From positions 16,245-80,244 of the forward strand of contig NZ_JAAKZW010000009.1 of assembly GCF_011044995.1 (NCBI RefSeq): a DNA stretch of 64,000 nt. The letters are read 5' to 3'. A program made the position numbers and the translations under genes. Positions within the stretch are counted from its first letter, which is position 1. Each line of letters opens with the position of its first letter. Of this stretch, positions 16,034 to 23,716 are shown in pieces. Source of the stretch: Streptomyces mesophilus. Lineage in GTDB: Bacteria > Actinomycetota > Actinomycetes > Streptomycetales > Streptomycetaceae. Under the pieces are notes generated by a model. The model saw nothing but the letters and a program-made list of their open reading frames with translations. It made no database searches and had not been told where the DNA came from.

Positions 16034-17449
16034 TCAGCTCTGCGGCCTGCCCTGGTGTGCGGCGATCAGCTTCCGGTACCAGTGGTAGCTGTCCTTCGGG
16101 GTGCGCTCCTGGGTGTCGTAGTCGACCCGGATGATGCCGAACCGCTTCGCGTAGCCGAGGGCCCATTCGAAGTTGTCGAGCAGCGACCACACGTAGTAGC
16201 CGCGCACGTCGACGCCCGCGTCCATCGCGGCACGCAGGGCCGTGAGGTGGTCGTGCAGGTACGTGACCCGGTCGGTGTCGTGGACGGCGCCGTCCGCCGC
16301 GACCTCGTCGTGCTCGGCGGTGCCGTTCTCCGTGATGTGGATCGGCGGCAGGGCGTCGCCGTAGCGGTCCTTGAGGCCGGTGAGCAGCTGGGTGAACGTC
16401 TCGGGTACGACGGGCCAGCCCATCGCGTTGCGCCGTACGTCCGGCCAGGGGCGTTCCGCGTACCGGTTGTCGGTGGCGACGCGCACCGCCGGGTCGGTCT
16501 CCCGGTAGGGGGCGTCGGCGACGAGGGTGGGCCGGTAGTAGTTGACGCCGAGGAAGTCCAGGGGCTGGGCGATGAGTTCGAGGTCGCCGTCGCGCCGGAA
16601 GTCCTGTCGGGTGATGAGCTCGCCCCAGGTGTCCTGCTCCGCTTCCGGGTAGCGGCCCGCCAGGATCGGGTCCGTCCACACCAGGTTGTGCTGGGTGTCG
16701 GCGCGCAGGGCGACGGCCCGGTCGGCGGCGGAGTCGGTGGCGGGCACGTTGAAGTCGGGGTTGAGCGTGATGCCGACCTCGCGTACGCCTGCCGCACGCA
16801 GCGCCTTGACGGCGAGTCCGTGGCCGACGAGGAGGTGGTGGGCGGCGGCCAGCGCGCCGGTGCCTTCCTGGGCGCCGGGCGCGTGGCGGCCCACCGAGTA
16901 GCCGAGGAACGCGCTGCACCAGGGCTCGTTGAGGGTGATCCAGCGGGGCACCCGGTCGGCGAGGAGCTCGGCGACGATCGCCGTGTACTCGGCGAACCGC
17001 TCGGCCGTCTCCCGGACCCGCCAACCTCCTCCCGCGGCGGAGCCGCTATTGGATGGAGTCTCGAGGGCCTGGGGCAGGTCCCAGTGGTAGAGGGTGGCGG
17101 CGGGCTCGATGCCCGCCTCCAACAGCTCGTCCACCAGGCGCGAGTAGAAGTCGAGCCCCTTCTGGTTGGCGGACCCCTGCCCCGTCGGCTGGATGCGCGG
17201 CCAGGCGATCGAGAAGCGGTACGAGTCGACGCCGAGCCCGCGCAGGAGCCCGATGTCCTCGGCGTAGCGGTGGTAGTGGTCGCAGGCCACGTCACCGGTG
17301 TCGCCGCCCGCGGTGCGGCCGGGCGTGTGGCTGTAGGTGTCCCAGATGGAGGGGCCCCGGCCGTCGTCGTACGCGGCGCCTTCGATCTGGTACGAGGCGG
17401 TCGCCGCGCCGAACACGAAGCCCTCGGGGAACACGGGCAAGTCACTCAT
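16034..17449 (-). CDS. GH1 beta-glucosidase (cytoplasmic)
   Basis: 471 residues, no signal peptide. It hydrolyses imported beta-gluco-oligosaccharides such as cellobiose or de-xylosylated xyloglucan fragments. N-terminal FVFGAATASYQIEGA, acid/base Glu175 in TLNEPWCSAF and nucleophile Glu374 in HITENGTAEH are canonical; ENFEWALGY near the C-terminus is represented by DNFEWALGY. Residues 131-140 (TPSNSGSAAG) look like a short insertion in the usually compact loop before GGWRVRETAERF. The gene follows the second importer permease by 8 bp. The importer-lipoprotein, permease, permease, GH1 order recalls cellobiose uptake operons (cebEFG-bglC), but no CebR-type operator is visible upstream. Confidence 0.92.
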   Translation of the reverse strand: MSDLPVFPEGFVFGAATASYQIEGAAYDDGRGPSIWDTYSHTPGRTAGGDTGDVACDHYHRYAEDIGLLRGLGVDSYRFSIAWPRIQPTGQGSANQKGLDFYSRLVDELLEAGIEPAATLYHWDLPQALETPSNSGSAAGGGWRVRETAERFAEYTAIVAELLADRVPRWITLNEPWCSAFLGYSVGRHAPGAQEGTGALAAAHHLLVGHGLAVKALRAAGVREVGITLNPDFNVPATDSAADRAVALRADTQHNLVWTDPILAGRYPEAEQDTWGELITRQDFRRDGDLELIAQPLDFLGVNYYRPTLVADAPYRETDPAVRVATDNRYAERPWPDVRRNAMGWPVVPETFTQLLTGLKDRYGDALPPIHITENGTAEHDEVAADGAVHDTDRVTYLHDHLTALRAAMDAGVDVRGYYVWSLLDNFEWALGYAKRFGIIRVDYDTQERTPKDSYHWYRKLIAAHQGRPQS

Positions 17450-17457
17450 GGAAAGCC

Positions 17458-18288
17458 TTACTTGACGGATCCGCCGGTGATCCCGGCGGCGATGTACTTC
17501 TGGGCGAGGACGAGCAGCACGGCGGCCGGGATCGCCGACAGGACGGAGGCGGCCATGACCGAGCCCCAGTCGCCGACGTGGGCGCCGATGTACTGGTAGA
17601 TACCGAGCGTGACGGGCTTGACGTCGTCGGTGGTGTTGAGCGTGAGCGCGAACATGAAGTCGCTCCAGGCGTACAGGAAAGCGAACAGCCCGGCCGTGAT
17701 GAGGGAGTTACGGCTCATCGGCAGCACCACCTGGAGGAACGTGCGCAGCTTGCCCGCGCCGTCCACCTCCGCCGCCTCGATGACCTCCTTGGGGATGGCC
17801 ACCATGAACGAGCGCATCAGGACGATGGCGAAGGGGATGCCGAGCGAGGCGTCGGCGAGCATCAGGCCGAAGTAGGAGTTGACCAGGCCGAGATCGACGT
17901 ACGCGCTGTAGAGGGCGTTGGCGATGACGATGCCCGGCACCATCTGGGTGATCAGCGTGCCGAAGACGATGCTCTTCGTGCCGGGCAGCCGGAACTGCGC
18001 GAGCCCGTACGCGGCCGGCGCCGCGACCGCCAGGCAGATGGCGACGGCGCCGAGCGCGACGACGAGGGAGGTCAGCAGATGGCCGCCCTGCTCGGTGATC
18101 GCGGAGGTGAAGCCGGAAAGGTCCAACGACCCCGGAACCGGGGAGACTTCGAGGAGTCCGGAGTCGGGCTGAAGGGCCGTGTTGACCATCCAGTACAGCG
18201 GGAACAGCATCGTGCACAGGATCACGACGCCTGCGACGGTGGCGCCCCAGCGGCGCTTCGGCTTGCTGGTCACGGTGACGGTTGCCAT
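17458..18288 (-). CDS. Carbohydrate ABC importer 2, MalG-type permease
   Basis: 276 residues, six helices. The EAA loop is EVIEAAEVDGAGKLRTFLQV. Start ATG at 18288, 5 bp after the upstream permease stop; an in-frame extension is possible but overlaps that gene heavily and lacks homology-like sequence. It ends in KYIAAGITGGSVK, the usual C-terminus of this subunit. Partner of the permease at 18294 and the lipoprotein at 19271. Confidence 0.92.
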   Translation of the reverse strand: MATVTVTSKPKRRWGATVAGVVILCTMLFPLYWMVNTALQPDSGLLEVSPVPGSLDLSGFTSAITEQGGHLLTSLVVALGAVAICLAVAAPAAYGLAQFRLPGTKSIVFGTLITQMVPGIVIANALYSAYVDLGLVNSYFGLMLADASLGIPFAIVLMRSFMVAIPKEVIEAAEVDGAGKLRTFLQVVLPMSRNSLITAGLFAFLYAWSDFMFALTLNTTDDVKPVTLGIYQYIGAHVGDWGSVMAASVLSAIPAAVLLVLAQKYIAAGITGGSVK

Positions 18289-18293
18289 GCCGG

Positions 18294-19256
18294 TCACTTC
18301 CCCTCGGAGCGGTTGGCCCGCAGGTAGAACACCGCGAAGACGGCGGAGATCAGAATGAGCACGTTGCCGACGACGGCGCCCGCGCCGAAGTCCAGCTGGA
18401 CGAAGGAGTTCTGGTACGTGAGGGTGCCGAGCGTCTGGGTGGAGTCGGCGGGTCCGCCGTCGGTGAGGGCGAGGATCAGATCGAGGATCTTCACCGTCGA
18501 CATGAACCCGAGCACGAGCACGACCGTGATGACGGGCTTGAGCAGGGGCAGCGTGACGGACCGGAAGGTGCGCCAGGCCGAGGCACCGTCCAGGGCGGCC
18601 GCCTCGTGCAGCTCCTTGGGTATCTCCTGGAGTCCGCCGTAGAGGATGACCATGTTGAACGGGATGCCGATCCAGATGTTCACCATGATCACGGAGAACA
18701 GGGCCATGCCCGGACTGGTCAGCCAGGGGGTGCTGCCGCCGAACCCGAGGGTGTCGAAAAGGGAGTTGAGGACGCCGGTGTCCTGGTCGAGGATGCGCCG
18801 CCACACGATGCCGGAGACGACCATCGGGACGAGCCAGGGCAGCAGGATCAGGGAGCGCAGGAACCCGTTGAGCGGGAACTTCTTCGTGAAGAAGACGGCG
18901 AGCGCGAGTCCGATGCCGAACTGGCCGATCAGGGACCCGATCGTGAAGACGATGGTGTGCCAGAGCGCCTTGCCGAAGAGGTCGTCCTGGAAGACCTTGC
19001 TCCAGTTGTCGGTGCCGTTGAAGGGTGCCTTGCCGTCGAAGAACGTGGACGGCGAGAAGTCCTGGAAGCTCATCACGATGTTGCGGACGAGCGGGTAGCC
19101 GAAGAACAGCAGCATGAAGACGACGGCGGGGGCGATGAAGCCCCACTGGGAGAGCCTGCGCCGGCGCCGTGCGCGCAGCGGGTCGGGCTGCTTCGTGGCG
19201 GTGGCGTTCTCGGCGGCCGTAGCGGCGGCGGGCGGTGAAGCCGTGGTGGTCGACAT
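18294..19256 (-). CDS. Carbohydrate ABC importer 2, MalF-type permease
   Basis: 320 residues. The cytoplasmic N-terminal tail is rich in Ala and Thr (about 1-35), followed by GFIAPAVVFMLLFFGYPLVR and further helices. The EAA loop is LHEAAALDGASAWRTFRSVT. Start ATG at 19256, 14 bp after the binding-protein stop. No ATPase gene is linked, so a shared MsiK-like ATPase is expected. Confidence 0.92.
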   Translation of the reverse strand: MSTTTASPPAAATAAENATATKQPDPLRARRRRRLSQWGFIAPAVVFMLLFFGYPLVRNIVMSFQDFSPSTFFDGKAPFNGTDNWSKVFQDDLFGKALWHTIVFTIGSLIGQFGIGLALAVFFTKKFPLNGFLRSLILLPWLVPMVVSGIVWRRILDQDTGVLNSLFDTLGFGGSTPWLTSPGMALFSVIMVNIWIGIPFNMVILYGGLQEIPKELHEAAALDGASAWRTFRSVTLPLLKPVITVVLVLGFMSTVKILDLILALTDGGPADSTQTLGTLTYQNSFVQLDFGAGAVVGNVLILISAVFAVFYLRANRSEGK

Positions 19257-19270
19257 GTTCGTGAGTCCCC

Positions 19271-20554
19271 TCAGTTCCCGCTCGCGGCGCGGGCCTGCGC
19301 CTTCTTCAGCGCGGCCGCGCTGTCCTGACCGGTGAGCGCCGACTGGAAGGCGCTCTGCAGGGCCAGCGATACGGAGGCCCAGCCGGCCCCGACCTGCGTG
19401 GTGCGCGAGCGGGCGGTGGCCACCTGGTCGGCGAGCGCGTCGAGTTCGGGCACTTCCTTGCGCCAGATCGCGGCGGCCTTCGCGTTGGCGGGCACCATCC
19501 AGCTGTTGCGCGCGTAGGTGATCTGCTCCTGCTCGGAGGACATGCACCCGACGATCTTCGCGGCGGTCTTCTCACGGGCCGTGTCACCGGTGTTGGGCAC
19601 GGTGAGGATGGCGCCGCCGAGCGGGCCGACCGAGTCGTCGCCCGCCTTCGGGACGGGAATCTGCGCGATGCCCCAGTCCAGGTTCTTCTTGGTGTTGAGG
19701 GTCTCCACCTGCCACGGACCGTTGATCATCATGGCGGCGTTGCCGGCCATGAACTGGTCGTTGACGTCGGCCTGGGTCCAGTTGACGGTCGACTTGGACA
19801 GGGAGCCGTCCTTGATGAGGCCCTTCCAGTAGTCGAGCGCCTCGGCGACGTTCTTCGAGTCGAGCTCCCGCTCGTCACCGCCGTTGGACCACATGAACGG
19901 CGTGAACTGGAAGACGCCGTCCTCCGCGCCGCCCGCGCTCAGGGCGATGCCGTACTGCTTGCCCTGCGTGAGCTGCTTCGCCGTGTCCCTCATCTCGTCC
20001 CAGGTGGAGGGGACTTCGAGTCCGGCCTTGTCGAGGATGTCCTTGTTGTAGAACAGGGCAAGGGTGTTCACCGTGCGCGCGGCCCCGTAGTACGTGCCCT
20101 CGTAGGAGCCGAAGTCGACGATGCCCTCGGGTATGTCCTTGGTCGAAAGACCCAGCGTGCGCAGGTCGATCAGGCCGCCGGCCTCGGCGAACGTCGGCAT
20201 CTCGGAGGCGTCGAACTGGATGACGTCCGGGAGCGACTTGGACGACGCCATGCGCAGGGACTTCGTCATCACCTGCGGCGCGGGCACGCTCTGCTGCTCG
20301 ATGGTGATGCCGAGCTTCGCGCTGCACCGCTTCAGGGTGGCCGCGTCCCAGCTGTGATACGAGTCGTCGGTCGACGAGTTGAGCACGGTGTAGACATCGG
20401 GGTCGCGCTGCTGTCCGCAGCCCGCGAGGGCGGCGGTGGCGAGGAGCGCGGAGACAACGGTGAGCGGGGCTGCGACTCGTCGGCCCCGTCGGACCAGTCG
20501 GCCGGAGCGTCGGCGCCTGGCACGCGTCGCGTCCGGAGGAGGAACTGCTGTCAC
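19271..20554 (-). CDS. Sugar-binding lipoprotein of ABC importer 2
   Basis: 427 residues. A long Arg-rich n-region (RARRRRSGRLVRRGRRV) precedes a hydrophobic stretch and lipobox AALAGC (Cys46). The mature domain is a family-1 solute-binding protein (DVYTVLNSSTDDSYHSWDAA...), with SAGGAEDGVFQFTPFMWSNG at the ligand cleft region. Start GTG at 20554 with AAGGG upstream. First gene of the operon 20554 to 16034 with two permeases and the GH1 enzyme, so the ligand is probably a beta-gluco-oligosaccharide. No LacI-type palindrome lies in its upstream 177 bp; only a short hairpin (20687-20702) is seen there. Confidence 0.92.
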   Translation of the reverse strand: MTAVPPPDATRARRRRSGRLVRRGRRVAAPLTVVSALLATAALAGCGQQRDPDVYTVLNSSTDDSYHSWDAATLKRCSAKLGITIEQQSVPAPQVMTKSLRMASSKSLPDVIQFDASEMPTFAEAGGLIDLRTLGLSTKDIPEGIVDFGSYEGTYYGAARTVNTLALFYNKDILDKAGLEVPSTWDEMRDTAKQLTQGKQYGIALSAGGAEDGVFQFTPFMWSNGGDERELDSKNVAEALDYWKGLIKDGSLSKSTVNWTQADVNDQFMAGNAAMMINGPWQVETLNTKKNLDWGIAQIPVPKAGDDSVGPLGGAILTVPNTGDTAREKTAAKIVGCMSSEQEQITYARNSWMVPANAKAAAIWRKEVPELDALADQVATARSRTTQVGAGWASVSLALQSAFQSALTGQDSAAALKKAQARAASGN

Positions 20555-20686
20555 GGTGGTTGCCCTTGCCTGGGAGGGGTGGCCGGCCCCGACGGAACGC
20601 CCGTGTCCCGTCGGGGTGTTCGCGGTGGCCCGGTACGGCTCCGGCCTGCGCCGTACCGGCCGTGTCGCGAAGGGATCGGCCTCACG

Positions 20687-20702
20687 GGACGTCGAAACGT
20701 CC
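20687..20702. terminator. Hairpin downstream of xylA
   Basis: GGACGT-CGAA-ACGTCC is a perfect 6-bp stem with a CGAA tetraloop, 30 bp after the xylA stop. It may end xylA transcription or serve as an operator for the importer-2 operon. Confidence 0.4.
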
Positions 20703-20731
20703 AGCTGCCGAATCGCCTGAAGTGAGCGGCG

Positions 20732-21898
20732 TCAGCGGACGCCGAGCAGGTGGTCCATGGCGAGCTGGTCGAGGCGCTCGAAGGCCATCGACCGCTCGGC
20801 TGCGGCCGTCACGTCGAACTCCTCGAACGCGCCCTTGTCCGCGAGGAGTTCGGCGAGCCCGTCGGCGGTGGGCCGGGCGAGCTCGTCGAGCCGGGAGGTG
20901 CGCAGCGCCTCCTGCACCTCGGGGTCGGCGCGGAACGCGGCCGCCCGCTCCTTGAGGATCAGGTAGTTGCGCATGCAGTTCTTCGCGGACTCCCACACGC
21001 CGTCGAACCCGTCGGTGCGCACCGGCTTGAAGTCGAAGTGCCGCGGGCCCTCGTATCCGGCCGTCTCCAGGAGGTCGACGAGCCAGAACGCCTGGCGTAC
21101 GTCACCGGCGCCGAAGCGGAAGTCCTGGTCGTACTTGATACCGGTCTGGCCGTTGAGGTCGATGTGGAAGAGCTTGCCCGCCCACAGCGCCTGGGCGATG
21201 CCGTGCGGGAAGTTCAGGCCCGCCATCTGCTCATGGCCCACCTCGGGGTTCACGCCCACGAGTTCGGGGCGCTCGAGCCGCTCGATGAACGCGAGGGCGT
21301 GACCGATGGTCGGCAGGAGGATGTCGCCGCGGGGCTCGTTCGGCTTGGGCTCGATGGCGAACTTCAGGTCGTAGCCCTGCTGCGTCACGTAGTCGCCGAG
21401 GAGGTCGAAGGCCTCCTTCATACGGTCGAGGGCGTCGCGCACGTCCTTGGCGCCGCCGGACTCGGCGCCTTCGCGGCCGCCCCAGGCGACATAGGTCCGT
21501 GCGCCGAGCTCGACCGCGAGGTCGATATTGCGGATCGTCTTGCGCAGCGCATAGCGGCGCACATCGCGGTCGTTGGCGGTGAAGCCGCCGTCCTTGAAGA
21601 CCGGGTGCGTGAACAGGTTCGTCGTCGCCATCGGCACGACGAGGCCTGTCTCGTCCAGAGCGGCGCGGAACCGCTTGACGATCGCGTCCCGCTCACTGGC
21701 GGAGGCGCCGAAAGGGATCAGGTCGTCATCGTGGAACGTGACGCCGTGCGCGCCGAGTTCGGCCAGGCGGCGCACCGACTCGACGGGGTCGAGGGCGGGG
21801 CGGGTGGCGTCGCCGAAGGGGTCGTTGCCACGCCATCCGACGGTCCACAGACCGAAGGTGAACTTGTCGTCAAAGGCGGGGGTGAAGCGATCGGACAT
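20732..21898 (-). CDS. xylA: Xylose isomerase
   Basis: Converts D-xylose to D-xylulose. 388 residues, the exact length of well-known Streptomyces class I enzymes. The active-site His-Asp pair lies in [14 protein letters not shown]. Metal-binding residues are in [42 protein letters not shown] and RHFDFKP. Start ATG at 21898 with AAAGGG upstream. It is transcribed divergently from xylB across a 272-bp region with LacI-type palindromes, so both halves of xylose catabolism are probably co-induced with the alpha-xylosidase/importer operon. Confidence 0.97.
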   Translation of the reverse strand: MSDRFTPAFDDKFTFGLWTVGWRGNDPFGDATRPALDPVESVRRLAELGAHGVTFHDDDLIPFGASASERDAIVKRFRAALDETGLVVPMATTNLFTHPVFKDGGFTANDRDVRRYALRKTIRNIDLAVELGARTYVAWGGREGAESGGAKDVRDALDRMKEAFDLLGDYVTQQGYDLKFAIEPKPNEPRGDILLPTIGHALAFIERLERPELVGVNPEVGHEQMAGLNFPHGIAQALWAGKLFHIDLNGQTGIKYDQDFRFGAGDVRQAFWLVDLLETAGYEGPRHFDFKPVRTDGFDGVWESAKNCMRNYLILKERAAAFRADPEVQEALRTSRLDELARPTADGLAELLADKGAFEEFDVTAAAERSMAFERLDQLAMDHLLGVR

Positions 21899-21987
21899 GC
21901 TGCGGCCCTTTGCTGCTCACGTGCTTCGCGTCGGCCCGGTGTTCACCGAGCTGTTTGTTTTCTGACATGACTAATACGCGATGAAGC

Positions 21988-22070
21988 GTCGAAGCGCTAG
22001 ACCCTTGAGCTCAGATGACCCCGAGCGCACCCTCAATCACCAGCTGTAAGAAGGATCGAAGCGCTTCGAT
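21988..22070. promoter_or_regulatory. LacI-type operators between xylA and xylB
   Basis: ATCGAAGCGCTTCGAT (22055-22070) is a perfect 16-bp palindrome containing the TCGAAKCGMTTCGA core. A degraded copy, GTCGAAGCGCTAGAC, lies at 21988-22002. The two are about 67 bp apart, which would permit looping over both divergent promoters. The surrounding DNA is AT-richer than average. TACGAT at 22109 is a possible xylB -10. Confidence 0.75.
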
Positions 22071-22170
22071 GATTCCTAGACCCCGACCCCTTGCCCTTTT
22101 GTTTTCTGTACGATCAAATGGCGCCCAGAGAAGCTTTGCCTTCAGGATCGCAAGCAAGTGGAGAGGCGCC

Positions 22171-23652
22171 ATGCCACCGTCATCACCGCCTTTTGCAGTC
22201 GTGATCGGGGTGGACAGTTCGACGCAGTCCACGAAGGCGGCCGTCACGGACGCCGGCACCGGACGCCTGCTGGCCGTGGGCCGCGCCCCGCACTCGGTGA
22301 CCGGAGAGCACGGCGCGCGCGAGAGCGACCCGGAGCTGTGGTGGTCGGCGCTGCGCGACGCCGTCGCGGCCGGCCTGAAGGAGGCCGGTGTCACTCCCGA
22401 GGCGGTGACCGGCATCGCGGTCGCCGGGCAGCAGCACGGCCTCGTCGTCCTCGACGCGCAGGGCCGTCCGCTGCGCCCCGCGATGCTCTGGAACGACACC
22501 CGCGCCGCCCCGCAGGCCGCCGCCCTGACCGAACGGCTCGGCGGCGCGCGGGCCTGGCTCGAGCGCACCGGCACCGTGCCCGTCGCCTCGATGACCGCCG
22601 CGAAATGGCAGTGGCTGCGGGAGAACGAACCCGACCTCGCGGTGGCCGCGGTACGGCTGCCCCATGACTTCCTCACCGAGCGCCTGTGCGGCGTCGCGCT
22701 CACCGACCCCGGTGACGCCTCGGGCACCTGCTGGTACTCCACGGCCACGGGCGCGTACGACCCGGAGGTCCTCGACCTCATCGGACTCGCACCCGAGCTG
22801 CTGCCCGCGCTCGCCCCCGGCGGCGGATCACGCGCGGGTTCGCTCACCGCGCGCGCCGCCGAGCAGCTCGGCCTGCCCGAGGGCATCGCGGTGGGCGTGG
22901 GCACCGGCGACAACATGGCGGCGGCGGTGGGGCTCGGCCTGGGCGGCGCCGGACTCCTGGACCATCCCGTGCTCAGCCTCGGCACCTCCGGCACGGTGTT
23001 CGCCGCGACCCGCGCCCGGCCCGCGTCCGAGGCCCTCGCCGGCTTCGCCGCGGCCGACGGTACGTATCTTCCGCTGGCCTGCACGCTGAACTGCACGCTC
23101 GCCGTCGACCGGATCGCGGAGCTGCTCGGTCTGGACCGCGAGGACGCCGAGCCGGGCGGCGAGGTCGTGCTGCTGCCGTATCTCGACGGCGAGCGCACCC
23201 CCGATCTCCCGCACGCGGCCGGCCTGTTGATGGGACTCCGGCACGCCACGAGCGGCCGGCAGATCCTCGGCGCAGCCTACGAGGGCGCCGCGTTCACCCT
23301 GCTGCGCGCCCTCGACGAGCTGCTGCGCGCCTGCGGTCTCGACCCCGACGCCCCCGGGGCGGCCGCACGCCCGGTCCGTCTGATCGGCGGCGGTGCGCGG
23401 GGCCGCGCCTGGGCGGAGACCGTGCGCCGGCTGTCCGGCCGCCCCGTGCTCGTACCCGAGGCCGAGGAACTGGTGGCGCTCGGCGCCGCCGCCCTGGCCG
23501 CCGGAGCCGTCAGCGGCCACGACCCGGTCGCCATCGCCACCGCATGGGACACCGGCCGCGGCACGCTGCTCCCCGCCCTCCCCCGCGACCTGTCGGCCTG
23601 GCGCCGCCTGTCCGACGCCCTGGAACGGGCGACGCCCGCCTTGCTGAGCTGA
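22171..23652 (+). CDS. xylB: Xylulokinase
   Basis: Phosphorylates D-xylulose to xylulose 5-phosphate. 493 residues of the FGGY kinase family. N-terminal phosphate loop VIGVDSSTQSTKAAV; substrate motif VAGQQHGLVVLD; catalytic Asp in VGVGTGDNMAAAVG; adenosine region RLIGGGARGRAWAE. Start ATG at 22171 with GGAGAGG upstream; an ORF extension to 22015 would run through the operator and is rejected. GH31 copy 2 follows after 64 bp and probably shares the transcript. Confidence 0.95.
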   Translation: MPPSSPPFAVVIGVDSSTQSTKAAVTDAGTGRLLAVGRAPHSVTGEHGARESDPELWWSALRDAVAAGLKEAGVTPEAVTGIAVAGQQHGLVVLDAQGRPLRPAMLWNDTRAAPQAAALTERLGGARAWLERTGTVPVASMTAAKWQWLRENEPDLAVAAVRLPHDFLTERLCGVALTDPGDASGTCWYSTATGAYDPEVLDLIGLAPELLPALAPGGGSRAGSLTARAAEQLGLPEGIAVGVGTGDNMAAAVGLGLGGAGLLDHPVLSLGTSGTVFAATRARPASEALAGFAAADGTYLPLACTLNCTLAVDRIAELLGLDREDAEPGGEVVLLPYLDGERTPDLPHAAGLLMGLRHATSGRQILGAAYEGAAFTLLRALDELLRACGLDPDAPGAAARPVRLIGGGARGRAWAETVRRLSGRPVLVPEAEELVALGAAALAAGAVSGHDPVAIATAWDTGRGTLLPALPRDLSAWRRLSDALERATPALLS

Positions 23653-23716
23653 TCCGGCGCAGCCGACCCGTAATACCGCCGAAGACCCGACCCACCCCTG
23701 CTCCCCTGGGAAGATC

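Noticed and set aside
20555..20731. CebR-type operator (TGGGAGCGCTCCCA) before importer 2, suggested by the cebEFG-bglC-like gene order
   Set aside because: Read through by eye on both strands, no such palindrome is present, so a cellobiose assignment was not made.
22015..22170. N-terminal extension of xylulokinase
   Set aside because: It covers the perfect operator palindrome at 22055-22070 and lacks kinase-like sequence. The ATG at 22171 has a good ribosome site.
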